Shown: in pieces, positions 8,605 through 17,326 of the stretch
Layout of the letters: every line of letters starts with the position of its first letter
Numbering within the stretch: the stretch's first letter is position 1
Source: Brachyspira hampsonii
Lineage (GTDB): Bacteria; Spirochaetota; Brachyspiria; Brachyspirales; Brachyspiraceae
Length of the DNA: 64,000 nucleotides
Assembly (NCBI RefSeq): GCF_001746205.1
Contig: NZ_MDCO01000012.1
Coordinates: forward strand, 558,001-622,000
Direction of reading: 5' to 3'
Made by a program: the position numbers and the translations under genes
Notes under the pieces: generated by a model
Told to the model about the DNA's origin: nothing
What the model saw: only the letters and a program-made list of their open reading frames with translations
Database searches by the model: none

Positions 8605-10221
8605 ATGGTAAATGGATTAGGCAATTTATTATCTTTTGTTGATACTAATGTTTCATCTAACAATAGCCCTTATAATTTGAATAATTACAGCTATGATGAT
8701 TCTTTTGCTAATATGCTAAATAAAACTCAGACAGATTATTCTGCTCCTTCAAGTGTTTCTAATAAAATAGAAAGGAATTTAAATACTGAAGAAAATTATA
8801 AAGAAAATAATTATAATAGTTATGATGATTATTATAATGATTATAATGAATACGATGCTAATGATAATCTAAATACTATAGAAGAAAAGTCTTCTTCATC
8901 TGATGAAAGAGCCTTAAAAAAGACAGATACTGCTTCAGATAATCATAATGCAGAAGATGCAAAACAAGTAAATGATACAAAAAAAGAACAAGCAGAAAAT
9001 AAGTCAGAAGAATTAAATGCTTCATCTAATAAAGATAATATAGAAGAAAAAGCAAAGAAATTGGCCGCAGGCAATGAAAATAGATCATCTAAAGAAAAAT
9101 TGGCTCTAACAAAAGAAAAAGCTAAACTCCTTTTACAAAATACTTCTAATGATAAAAAAGCTGATGCCAAAGAAATTAATACAGCTGATACTAAAGAAAA
9201 TATCCTAGCTAAAGCTGATAAAAAAGAAAATACAAAAAAGACTGAAGAAATAGAAAATATAAAAAAACAAATAGAATCTTTAAATGCTGAAGAATTAAGC
9301 GAAGAAGACAAAAAAGAATTAGAAGACTTGATTGATTCTTTGGAAGCATTAAAAGCTATGATAGAAAATGACGGCAGCGAAGATAAAAAAGAAGTTTTAG
9401 CTGAAAATAATGAAGACAATATTGAAGTAAAAGATATTGATAATTCAGATGATATCAAAGAGATAAAAATAGCTTCCAATAAAGATAATGATAAGAATAT
9501 AGAAACAAAAGATATTAACGATATCAGTATTGAAGACAATGCTATGCAGATTGATAATAATGCTGCTGCAGATGCTAATATTGATATGAATAATATAGAA
9601 AATAAATATGCAGATAAAAAAGATACTGCTGAAATAAAAAACAATAACAGCACTTTAAATAATACTATATCAGATGATAAAGGAGCAGAACTTACTATAA
9701 TCAATATGAAAGATTCTGCTGAGAATGCTAATTTGAAAGGATATAATCATTATAACAATAATGTATCAAAAACTCATAATAGCACAAACCTTACTGATAA
9801 TATGATAAAATTCCAAGACTTAATGGGAAAATTGGTAGAAAAAGCCCAAGTTGCTGTTAATAACGGTAAAAGCGAAGTATTAATGAGTCTTAATCCTGAA
9901 TATCTTGGAAAAGTAAGATTAAAAATCAGTATGGACGGAGACAATTTAATAGGTAAAATATTTGTAGATAATGCAGATGTTAAAGACATTTTCACTAAAA
10001 ATTTAGATACTGTTATAACTTCATTAAGTGAAATAGGCATTAATATAGAAGGTTTTGATGTAATGCTTAGACAGGATATGCCTAATAATGAAGGGGGCTT
10101 TGGAGAAGAATTAGAAAATATTGGAAACAGATTTGCTTCTGAAAATAATAATGTAGAGGAAGTAAAAGCAGATATAAAAGCATATATAGTGCCTGAAAGA
10201 AAATTAAATTTACTTATTTAA
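8605..10221 (+). CDS. fliK: Flagellar hook-length control protein FliK
   Basis: 538 residues. The C-terminal 130 hold the FliK domain (MSLNPEYLGKVRLKISMDGD, then the TSLSEIGINIEGFDVML helix and strand), which interacts with FlhB to switch export from rod-hook to filament substrates. The first 400 residues are low-complexity, dominated by Asn, Asp, Glu and Lys, as expected of the secreted molecular-ruler part. The start follows an AGGAAG ribosome-binding site. flgD follows 48 bp downstream. Confidence 0.88.
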   Translation: MVNGLGNLLSFVDTNVSSNNSPYNLNNYSYDDSFANMLNKTQTDYSAPSSVSNKIERNLNTEENYKENNYNSYDDYYNDYNEYDANDNLNTIEEKSSSSDERALKKTDTASDNHNAEDAKQVNDTKKEQAENKSEELNASSNKDNIEEKAKKLAAGNENRSSKEKLALTKEKAKLLLQNTSNDKKADAKEINTADTKENILAKADKKENTKKTEEIENIKKQIESLNAEELSEEDKKELEDLIDSLEALKAMIENDGSEDKKEVLAENNEDNIEVKDIDNSDDIKEIKIASNKDNDKNIETKDINDISIEDNAMQIDNNAAADANIDMNNIENKYADKKDTAEIKNNNSTLNNTISDDKGAELTIINMKDSAENANLKGYNHYNNNVSKTHNSTNLTDNMIKFQDLMGKLVEKAQVAVNNGKSEVLMSLNPEYLGKVRLKISMDGDNLIGKIFVDNADVKDIFTKNLDTVITSLSEIGINIEGFDVMLRQDMPNNEGGFGEELENIGNRFASENNNVEEVKADIKAYIVPERKLNLLI

Positions 10222-10269
10222 TAGTTTCTAAAAATAAATGTGAGAAATAATTTTGCAAGGAGTGTATAA

Positions 10270-11064
10270 ATGATATCAGCAGATGCTTTAAGAATGTCAG
10301 ATAAAGAAATAAAAATATTAAAACAGGAGGTAGGAGCTTTCAATTTGCAGCATAATTTTGAGAGAGACCCTACACAAAACTCTTTGGGTAAAGATGCTTT
10401 CTTGAAACTCCTTACAGTACAAATGAGCCATCAGGATCCTCTTTCTCCAATGGACAACAGAGATATGATTGCACAATTAGCACAATTCTCATCTGTTGAA
10501 CAAATGACTGAGGTTAATAAAAATCTTGATTCTATGAAAACATTTTATTCAAGCCAAACAGGATATTCTATGCTTGGAAAGAGTGTTGAAGTTATGGATG
10601 AGGCTGGAAACAGATTCTTAGGACCTGTTGAAATGATTATGGAAAATGATACAGGAGTGGCACTTGCCGTTAGAACTGATAATGGACTTATAACTGTTCG
10701 TCCTGAAGATGTTATGATAGTACATTCCAGCGGTGATTTAATGGCTTCTGAAGCTGCTGCTGTTTCTCAGGTTAGAGAGGAACAAAGTGAAAATGAGGCT
10801 GCTAAAGTATTTGAATCTTCTTTGATTGATAAAGCTCAGATTATAAGACCTTCAGGTAATGAAGATAATGCGGACGAAGTTAATAATGAATTTGGAGATA
10901 TGAGATCTGCTATTGAAGCTGAAATAAATTCTGCTGTTCAAAGCGAAGTTTCAAAAACTGATAATGCCAATCTTAATAAAATTGAAAAAACTCCTGGAAT
11001 GCTTAAAGCAGAAGAAGCACTGATGAACAGTAAAGAAGGCGGAAATAAAAGCATTAAGAAATAA
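10270..11064 (+). CDS. flgD: Flagellar hook capping protein FlgD
   Basis: 264 residues. The N-terminal FlgD signature LGKDAFLKLLTVQMSHQDPLSPMDNRDMIAQL is split here as LGKDAFLKLLTVQ (about residues 37-49) and QDPLSPMDNRDMIAQLAQF. A beta domain of about 70 residues (SMLGKSVEVMD onward) follows. The last 100 residues are acidic and poorly ordered, a longer tail than in enterobacterial FlgD. It acts as the temporary cap for hook assembly in the periplasmic space. AAGGAG precedes ATG. It is the second gene of the fliK-flgD operon. Confidence 0.9.
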   Translation: MISADALRMSDKEIKILKQEVGAFNLQHNFERDPTQNSLGKDAFLKLLTVQMSHQDPLSPMDNRDMIAQLAQFSSVEQMTEVNKNLDSMKTFYSSQTGYSMLGKSVEVMDEAGNRFLGPVEMIMENDTGVALAVRTDNGLITVRPEDVMIVHSSGDLMASEAAAVSQVREEQSENEAAKVFESSLIDKAQIIRPSGNEDNADEVNNEFGDMRSAIEAEINSAVQSEVSKTDNANLNKIEKTPGMLKAEEALMNSKEGGNKSIKK

Positions 11065-11097
11065 TACATTTAAAGAAATAATATTGTTGATAAATAA

Positions 11098-11147
11098 AAG
11101 CCTATAGAATCATAATATTTAATTATATTCTGTGGGCTTTATTTTTG
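11098..11147 (+). terminator. Terminator after flgD
   Basis: AAGCCTATAGAAT pairs with ATTCTGTGGGCTT across an AT loop and is followed by ATTTTTG. It lies 34 bp past the flgD stop. Confidence 0.65.
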
Positions 11148-11184
11148 TATATTAAACTGTTTCAAAACTAAATTAATAGATGTA

Positions 11185-11592
11185 TTATGAATTTAAATAT
11201 TCTACGAACCTCTTTGGAAGATAAACATTACTATATTCATCTTTTAAAGCCTCTCTGAAAAGCTCTGACATTTCTTCAACTTTAAAACCTGCTATGCCGC
11301 ATCCTATTTCTGTTACTAAGAATTTTAACTCTTTATGCTCCAAGGTAAAAGCTAAAAACTTATCTACATACTTTTTTATTTCAGATACCGCCATCTTTCC
11401 GCTTTTTGTATAATCAACTGTAGGTATAGCAAATGTTTTACCCTGAAGTCCGAATGCTTGTCCGTATACAGCACCAAAATTCATAGCAAATCTCGCAGCC
11501 CCTCCTCCATGTGCTCCTTGAGTATTACTCCCAAATACAAATACTTCATTATCCTCTAATTTTGTTATATTGCTTGATGATATTCTATTCAT
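11185..11592 (-). CDS. Macro-domain-like protein (A1S_2505 family)
   Basis: 135 residues. The start NITKLEDNEVFVFGSNTQGAHGGGAARFAM and the later LVTEIGCGIAGFKVEEM match the small macro-like A1S_2505 family, which is frequent in phages and chromosomes and is presumed to bind ADP-ribose or nucleotides. The long glycine-rich loop is GAHGGGAA. AAGGAG precedes the ATG. It is convergent with flgD and heads a minus-strand group. Biochemical role not established. Confidence 0.75.
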   Translation of the reverse strand: MNRISSSNITKLEDNEVFVFGSNTQGAHGGGAARFAMNFGAVYGQAFGLQGKTFAIPTVDYTKSGKMAVSEIKKYVDKFLAFTLEHKELKFLVTEIGCGIAGFKVEEMSELFREALKDEYSNVYLPKRFVEYLNS

Positions 11593-11619
11593 AATATAGA
11601 ACTCCTTAATTTAATTTTA

Positions 11620-12006
11620 TTATAACAATACAGCAAGTATATATATGATAATCATCATAACAAATCCCGTAATAGTTATTGATAATATAATATTTCTAAT
11701 AATTACATTTATTATAGGATTGTAAGAGAAATTAGCCTTTTTTATGCCGTAAATAAATGATATCACCAAAAGCAGTATATCATCTAATTTTCCTATTGGT
11801 ATTCTATCCGGAATTAAGTCTATAGGAGATAAAGTATAAATAACCGCAGCAACAAAAGGAAGCCAATATCTTAATTTCATCTTATTTTTATTTTGATGCC
11901 TTTTATATACCTCATACTTTCTATATATTCCGTCTTCACCCAATATTTCTATATCTTCTTCATTTATTTCTACATAATCTTCTTTCTTATTTTTATCATT
12001 TATCAT
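11620..12006 (-). CDS. YkvA family (DUF1232) small membrane protein
   Basis: 128 residues. The DUF1232 core LPFVAAVIYTLSPIDLIPD is visible at about residues 50-68, followed by LDDILLLVISFIYG and a C-terminal transmembrane helix (about 105-127). The N-terminal 40 residues are acidic and cytoplasmic. Function of the family is not known. It lies between the macro-like gene (27 bp downstream) and EcsC (16 bp upstream), probably one transcript. Confidence 0.85.
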   Translation of the reverse strand: MINDKNKKEDYVEINEEDIEILGEDGIYRKYEVYKRHQNKNKMKLRYWLPFVAAVIYTLSPIDLIPDRIPIGKLDDILLLVISFIYGIKKANFSYNPIINVIIRNIILSITITGFVMMIIIYILAVLL

Positions 12007-12022
12007 AAATTATCCGTTAAAA

Positions 12023-12754
12023 TCAGCTTATTGAATACTTGCTTTCTTTAATTTTATTATAAAGTCTATTAGACATTTTCTGCAAACTAGTGTATGTAAA
12101 ACCTGCTGATACTGCACCGCCGATTAGAGGTACAGCCTTTGAAACAGATTTCATAAAACCTTTAGAACTTATTTTTATACCTATAGATTTTAATATACTT
12201 GCAGCAACAGCATATCCAACCACAGAAGTTACTCTAAAACCTATTCTCATACTCTTTTCAGCTATAGCTTTCCATATACTGTTTAAAGCAAGTATAGCCT
12301 CTTTATCTTCAAACATTACGCCAATATATACGGCAGCAAGACAAGCCTCATCATCCGTCATTGAATCTCCTAAAGTAAAACTTGGAAAACCTGATATATA
12401 GCATAGCTTCTGTACTATCCTTAAAGCATGCATCAAAAATTGTGCCGTATCTGCAGGAACTGCTCCTATACCAATAATACCTCCGGGAAGACCCGAAACA
12501 AATGATATAGCTGTTGATTTACCTATTTCATAATTAATAGCTTCTCTTGATTTTGCTTCTATTATATTTAATGGCACACCCGCATCATAAGCTCCTTTCT
12601 CCAATATGTCATTAAGAAGAGAAGGATATTCTGAAGCAAATGTACTAACCAAATATTTATGCTTATCTATTTTTATAAGAGGAATACTAGATACTGTTTT
12701 TATAAATGATAAAACACTTTTCTCTTCCATAAATAATAAACTCCAACTATTCAA
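12023..12754 (-). CDS. EcsC family protein
   Basis: 243 residues. EcsC signatures are present: SFVSGLPGGIIGIGAVPADT, then the helix AQFLMHALRIVQKLCYISGF, and a C-terminal hydrophobic pair (VPLIGGAVSAGFTYTSL). The family is named after a B. subtilis ABC-transporter operon member but its biochemical role is open; the protein is probably peripheral or inserted in the inner membrane. It starts 16 bp ahead of the YkvA gene. Confidence 0.85.
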   Translation of the reverse strand: MNSWSLLFMEEKSVLSFIKTVSSIPLIKIDKHKYLVSTFASEYPSLLNDILEKGAYDAGVPLNIIEAKSREAINYEIGKSTAISFVSGLPGGIIGIGAVPADTAQFLMHALRIVQKLCYISGFPSFTLGDSMTDDEACLAAVYIGVMFEDKEAILALNSIWKAIAEKSMRIGFRVTSVVGYAVAASILKSIGIKISSKGFMKSVSKAVPLIGGAVSAGFTYTSLQKMSNRLYNKIKESKYSIS

Positions 12755-12823
12755 ATTATATAGTATATATATTAATAGTCAATTAAATATTTATTATTAA
12801 TAAAAAAAGAATATACAAAAATA

Positions 12824-13696
12824 TTAGCTATTTTTACCGTACTTAATTTCTATATCATCAAAATCTTCTTTTGTGAGTACAGAAACTGAAAGAGGTATTA
12901 ATATATTTTCTTCTTTGAAAATCATATCTGAAATATGATCTTTTAATAATTTCATACTTTCAAAATTAATTTGATTATTATTTTTTTGATAATAAGAAAT
13001 AATATCTTTTAACTCATTTAATATATCTCTATCAACTTTACTCATTACTTTTGAAGGTTCATCATTGCCATGTTTTTTCAAAGCTGCAAAAAATAAACTT
13101 TCTTTTTTTATGTAATGTCTATTAATATTATTATAAAGATCTTCTAATAAATTAATATTATCATTTACTATAATTTCATCTAATAATTTTTCTATATATC
13201 TATTTTCTTTTTTCAATATATCTATAGCCTTATAATCAATTTCAGTATTATTATCCATAGCATCTTTTAAAACAAGTGTTCTTATATAAAAAAATCTTTT
13301 AGCCTCATCTATACTCATGCCGTTATTAACAAGCTCATGCATAGCATTATGAACTTCTTCAGCAGAAACTTTAACTAACTTATTTTCAAATTCTCTCTTA
13401 ATTTCTTCTATACTTTCACCGCAATGAAGTTTTACTATAAGTGATTTCAATATACCATTCCTATCATTTTCAAAATTAAAACCATGCTCATTAAATTTTT
13501 TTCTTAATTTTTCACTGTCAATACCTTTCATTTTGATAGCTTTATTCAAAGTCATAAACTTAGATACAGTATTAAACATCATTGGATTTTTTATCTTATC
13601 AAATCCCAAATCAAATAAAATTTCTTTAATTTGCGGATATTTAGTGCATAAATTATATATAGTTTCATTTGTATTAATATATTCTAAAGTTGTCAT
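12824..13696 (-). CDS. DUF438/hemerythrin-domain protein, without the usual PAS domain
   Basis: 290 residues. A DUF1858-type N-terminus (TIYNLCTKYPQIKEILFDLGF, within residues 1-75) is followed by DUF438 (LKSLIVKLHCGESIEEIKREF ... FFYIRTLVLKDAM, about 85-160) and a C-terminal HHE hemerythrin-like domain (about 170-285) with NRHYIKKESLFF and LKDHISDMIFKEENIL. The metal-ligand pattern H..E and H...E is visible. Family members of about 400 residues usually end in a PAS domain, absent here. Likely an iron or redox sensor; monocistronic, with an AGGAG-like site ahead of the start. Confidence 0.82.
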   Translation of the reverse strand: MTTLEYINTNETIYNLCTKYPQIKEILFDLGFDKIKNPMMFNTVSKFMTLNKAIKMKGIDSEKLRKKFNEHGFNFENDRNGILKSLIVKLHCGESIEEIKREFENKLVKVSAEEVHNAMHELVNNGMSIDEAKRFFYIRTLVLKDAMDNNTEIDYKAIDILKKENRYIEKLLDEIIVNDNINLLEDLYNNINRHYIKKESLFFAALKKHGNDEPSKVMSKVDRDILNELKDIISYYQKNNNQINFESMKLLKDHISDMIFKEENILIPLSVSVLTKEDFDDIEIKYGKNS

Positions 13697-13874
13697 ATAT
13701 GTTCACTCCTATTTTTATATTGTTAGATTAATCTAAATTATTGTATACTAAATCTAAAAAATAGTCAACTTTTATCAAATAAAAATGTTTTTTATTATTG
13801 ATTTTATAATACCAATCTGTTAATATTAACATATTATTTTTAAGAAAATCTTATTTTGATTTTAAGGAATTTTT

Positions 13875-15056
13875 ATGAGCAATTTAAACGAAGTAAAAAA
13901 CGAGTATCTTCACATGCTCAAAGACAATGTTATACCATTTTGGCTTAAAAACGGTCTTGATAAAAAGCATGGCGGATACTACACTGCTTTAGACAGAAAA
14001 GGAAGCCTTATAGAAAGCGATAAATCCGTATGGTTTCAGGGAAGATTTGCTTGGGTATTATCTACTCTTTATGCTGACTTTGAAAAAAAAGATGAGTATT
14101 TAGAAGCTGCAAAATTGGGAATAGACTTTTTGGAAAAATACTGTTTTGATAAAGAAGGCGACGGAAGAATGTTTTTCAGAGTAACTGAAGACGGTAAGCC
14201 AATTATAAAAAGATTAAGATACTATTATTCAGAAACATTCTGTCTTATAGCTATGGCTGCATATTCAAGAGCTAGCGGTGATAAAAGCTATGCTAAAAAG
14301 GCAAGAAAAATATTAGATGATATAGACAGATATCAGAAAGAAGGAATGCTTATACCAAAATTTAATGCCGTTAACAGACCTACTATAGCTTTCGGACCTC
14401 CTATGATAATGCTTGCTACTGTTCAGGAATTAAGAAAAGCTGATCCGGAAAATAAGGATTATTACAATAAATATATAGATAATCTTCTTTCCAATATACA
14501 ATTATTCCTATATGAAGATAAAAAAGCAGTATTAGAACAATGCAATCCAGACGGTACTTTACAAGATCACTTTGAAGGAAGACTATTAAATCCAGGTCAT
14601 GCTATAGAATCATCTTGGTTCATATTAAGAGAATCTATAGAAAGAGGACATGATGAAAAACTAAAAGCCTTAGGACTAAAAATATTCGATTGGATGTGGG
14701 AATGGGGCTGGGATAAAGAGTACGGCGGTATTATTCAGTATATGGATGTACTTGGAAAGCCTAAAAGCGAATATCATCATGACATGAAATTCTGGTGGCC
14801 TCAGACTGAAGCTGCTATTGCCGCTTTATACTGCTACTATTTCACTAAAGATAATAAGTATCTAGAAAAACATGATACAGTAAAAGAATATACTAAAAAA
14901 TTTATTGATACAGAATACGGCGAATGGTTTGGATATCTTCACAGAGACGGAAGAATATCCACCGACTTAAAAGGAAATATGTATAAAGGACCTTTCCATA
15001 TTCCTAGAATGTACATGAAATGTGCTGAAATAATAGATGCTATTAATGCTAAATAA
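13875..15056 (+). CDS. AGE family epimerase/isomerase (N-acylglucosamine 2-epimerase-like)
   Basis: 393 residues, the normal length for the (alpha/alpha)6-barrel AGE family, which epimerises or isomerises sugars such as N-acetylglucosamine/mannosamine, cellobiose or mannose. Visible family blocks are KHGGYYTALDRKG, WFQGRFAWVLSTLY, the catalytic-His segments NPGHAIESSWF and WWPQTEAA, and the C-terminal GYLHRDGRIS. The exact substrate cannot be read from the sequence. It stands alone, with TAAGGA before the ATG and a terminator after. Confidence 0.88.
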   Translation: MSNLNEVKNEYLHMLKDNVIPFWLKNGLDKKHGGYYTALDRKGSLIESDKSVWFQGRFAWVLSTLYADFEKKDEYLEAAKLGIDFLEKYCFDKEGDGRMFFRVTEDGKPIIKRLRYYYSETFCLIAMAAYSRASGDKSYAKKARKILDDIDRYQKEGMLIPKFNAVNRPTIAFGPPMIMLATVQELRKADPENKDYYNKYIDNLLSNIQLFLYEDKKAVLEQCNPDGTLQDHFEGRLLNPGHAIESSWFILRESIERGHDEKLKALGLKIFDWMWEWGWDKEYGGIIQYMDVLGKPKSEYHHDMKFWWPQTEAAIAALYCYYFTKDNKYLEKHDTVKEYTKKFIDTEYGEWFGYLHRDGRISTDLKGNMYKGPFHIPRMYMKCAEIIDAINAK

Positions 15057-15081
15057 TAATTAAAAATATTATTAGTTAATC

Positions 15082-15118
15082 AAGGCTAGGTTTTCTAAAT
15101 GGAGCCTAGTCTTTTTAT
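15082..15118 (+). terminator. Terminator after the AGE epimerase
   Basis: AAGGCTAGG and GCCTAGTC pair around a 12-base loop and are followed by TTTTTATTTG, 25 bp past the stop codon. Confidence 0.75.
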
Positions 15119-15142
15119 TTGCATGCTTTTTAAATAAACTTA

Positions 15143-15159
15143 GGGGCGGGCGGGCGGGG
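15143..15159 (+). other. Canonical G-quadruplex motif
   Basis: GGGGCGGGCGGGCGGGG: four G-runs of at least three, separated by single C bases, in DNA that is otherwise almost pure A/T. Single-base loops give very stable parallel quadruplexes in vitro. It lies in the 317 bp gap between the epimerase terminator and the next plus-strand gene; the rest of that gap (15160-15374) is AT-rich with only the promoter region of that gene. Confidence 0.85.
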
Positions 15160-15374
15160 TAATATAGTTATAAAAAATAAAAGGTTATATATATTCATAA
15201 AGAAACTTTTATATTTTATATAATTTTAATTTATTAAAGAATATCATCTTAAAATTATTATTCCAAAATATATTTGTAATTTAAATTACTATAGGTTAAA
15301 ATCATGTTACAATTTTAATTTATATATAATTATACGATAATAAGAAATACATTTTTAATTTTATAAGGAAATAT

Positions 15375-16199
15375 ATGTTTTCATTAAGAAATGAATTAAA
15401 GAAAAGAGATTTTGAAACTTTAGATTTATTTACTATTTCTTTTTCTTTATTTAAACACAACTTTGCTAATTTTATTATACTTTCTTTAATATGCTGCCTG
15501 CCTTTGATATTGACAGCCATCTATTTTCCAATAAATACATTTGATCCTGAAAAATTGAAAACCTATGAGGATCTCATTAATTGGTTCAAAAATGATGTTA
15601 CTATAGGATTCTATGTAAATATATTTCTTTCTTTATTATTAGACACTATTTCTGCCATATCTGTATCATTATTGGTAGAAAGATTAATTTATGGAAATAT
15701 TAAAAGTGCAACTTGGGCTATAATAAGAAGCTTTAAATTTTTATTGCCTACCATATTTACAACTTTTATATATTTTATATTAGTATTTTTAGGAGCTACT
15801 TTTTTCATTGTTCCGGGTATTGCTTTTATAGTATTTTTTGTGTTCATTAAAAATATCTGTGCTTTAAGACATACTTGGGGAATAGATGCTTTAAAATATT
15901 CTTTTTATTTAGTAAAACCTAAATTCTTTAAAACTTTATTTTTATTGGGATTTATATTTTTATTTCAGCAAGTATTCGCTATGACTATTTTTCCAGCTTC
16001 TACAGAAAACAGAGAGGGATTATTATCATATTTTATTGCTATGATAGTTCTATATATATTTAACACATATTTTCAGATTATTATAACATTATTTTTCTTA
16101 AATAGAGATTATGTATCAAGCAATATGATAGAAGACGATGATGATGAATACAACAATAATAATGAAGAAGAAAATGATGAAAATAATATAGAAAAATAA
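15375..16199 (+). CDS. Polytopic inner-membrane protein, unknown function
   Basis: 274 residues with about six hydrophobic segments (roughly 31-52, 77-100, 128-155, 158-170, 195-212 and 225-252). Residues 1-30 are cytoplasmic and basic, and the last 25 are Asp/Glu/Asn-rich. The pattern resembles the loose DUF975/GPDPase-membrane-domain group, without a clear match. TAAGGA lies 7 bases ahead of the ATG. Monocistronic; function unknown. Confidence 0.7.
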   Translation: MFSLRNELKKRDFETLDLFTISFSLFKHNFANFIILSLICCLPLILTAIYFPINTFDPEKLKTYEDLINWFKNDVTIGFYVNIFLSLLLDTISAISVSLLVERLIYGNIKSATWAIIRSFKFLLPTIFTTFIYFILVFLGATFFIVPGIAFIVFFVFIKNICALRHTWGIDALKYSFYLVKPKFFKTLFLLGFIFLFQQVFAMTIFPASTENREGLLSYFIAMIVLYIFNTYFQIIITLFFLNRDYVSSNMIEDDDDEYNNNNEEENDENNIEK

Positions 16200-16243
16200 A
16201 AATATTTAATGTAAAAGATTCAATACTAAAATAAAGTTTTTTA

Positions 16244-16618
16244 TCATTCTGATTTTGTCAATACTCCTATTCCAAAATTATCATCTTCAACTGTTCCTTC
16301 AGTATAAGATTTAAATTTCAATGTAATAGAAAAATTTTTATCTGCAGATATGTTCATTTTATATCTGTCATTTCCTAAATCTTCTATAGATGAAGCTAAA
16401 AAATCATTATATAATACATTTCCTGTACTTTCTACTACAATACTGCAATTATTATTTGGGAATTTAGCCTGCCAAATACCTGTAAAATTAGTTAATCCTT
16501 TACTTTCTCTTGGAGCTTCTTTGTATTTTGCTGATGCAGATGTATAACCATCACTATTAGCATTACAAGATATTAAAAATAATAAAAATAAATATAATAC
16601 TGCTATTTTTTTAATCAT
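16244..16618 (-). CDS. Small lipoprotein
   Basis: About 124 residues. MIKKIAVLYLFLLFLISCNANSD has a basic n-region, a hydrophobic core and a LISC lipobox, so Cys is probably lipidated after signal peptidase II cleavage. The ATG at 16616-16618 is preferred to the one four codons upstream (16628-16630) because GGA sits about 8 bases before it and because it puts the lysines at the N-terminus. The mature part is a short beta-rich domain (FTGIWQAKFPNNNCSIVVES). Family not recognised; convergent with the membrane protein gene. Confidence 0.7.
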   Translation of the reverse strand: MIKKIAVLYLFLLFLISCNANSDGYTSASAKYKEAPRESKGLTNFTGIWQAKFPNNNCSIVVESTGNVLYNDFLASSIEDLGNDRYKMNISADKNFSITLKFKSYTEGTVEDDNFGIGVLTKSE

Positions 16619-16754
16619 CGTATATTCCATAATATATTTGATATTTTTTATTATATAGTAATTATTATTTATAGTAATAGCCTTTTTATAAAATGCTCAT
16701 AATAACTTATATTTTTTGATTATTTTATAGCATAAATTTATAGAGGATATTTTT

Positions 16755-17228
16755 ATGAATAAAAAATATAATAAAGAAACAGAAAAACAAATATACGAAA
16801 TTATAAAAGAATATAATCCTACATTTGAAGAAATAAGTAAAAAACTAAATATAAACTATAATGATTTAAAAGACTATATTAATAAATCAAGCAAAAAATA
16901 TAAAAAGAGTTTAATAAAAAAAATAAGAAAAGCAAAAGAAGAATATTTTAAAGATGTTAAAATAAAAATAGAAAATGCATTGATAAAAAAAGCATTAGGC
17001 TATTACAGTAAAGAAATCATAAGTGAAATAAAAACTGATAAAGAAGGCAAAGAGTCAAAAACTAGAAGAATAATACATAAATATAATCCTCCAAGTGAAA
17101 GGGCTATTATAGTATTCTTTGAAATTTTAAAAAGCAGGAATAATAAAAAATTGGAAAATAAGGAATTAAAAAGAAAGATTCAAGAAGAAGAGAATAAAAT
17201 AAATATTAGAGTCGGCTTTGATAATTAA
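16755..17228 (+). CDS. Stand-alone phage-type terminase small subunit
   Basis: 157 highly basic residues. Residues 1-45 look like a helix-turn-helix (TFEEISKKLNINYNDLKDYI). The next part follows the small-terminase pattern: IENALIKKALGYYSKEIISE, then a polar hairpin (KTDKEGKESKTRR), then IHKYNPPSERAIIVFFEILKSR, comparable to the VPPD-AIIFWLKNR ending of many phage TerS proteins. TerS recognises DNA and stimulates the packaging motor. No head, portal or tail gene adjoins it; the only large-terminase gene in the window lies 15.5 kb away. GAGGA precedes the ATG. Confidence 0.65.
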   Translation: MNKKYNKETEKQIYEIIKEYNPTFEEISKKLNINYNDLKDYINKSSKKYKKSLIKKIRKAKEEYFKDVKIKIENALIKKALGYYSKEIISEIKTDKEGKESKTRRIIHKYNPPSERAIIVFFEILKSRNNKKLENKELKRKIQEEENKINIRVGFDN

Positions 17229-17323
17229 AGCAATAATAAAAATGAAAGCAATAAACGAGCAGCTGATAACTTTAGTTGTCAGCTAACTATAAGCGAGTTT
17301 ATTGCTGAGCAATAATAAAAATA
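17229..17323. repeat. 65 bp palindromic block between 15 bp direct repeats
   Basis: AGCAATAATAAAAAT occurs at 17229-17243 and again at 17309-17323. Between them is a nested palindrome: AGCAATAAAC (17247) pairs with GTTTATTGCT (ends 17306), and AGCTGATAACT (17261) with AGTTGTCAGCT (ends 17284). It begins directly after the terS stop and ends just before the convergent gene's stop, so it may also work as a two-way terminator. Confidence 0.8.
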
Positions 17324-17326
17324 ATT

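Noticed and set aside
8943-9704. A 253-codon open frame opposite fliK, rich in Ser, Leu and Phe
   Set aside because: It is the complement of the Asn/Asp/Lys/Glu-rich fliK linker; low-complexity codons leave the other strand open by chance, and there is no ribosome-binding site.
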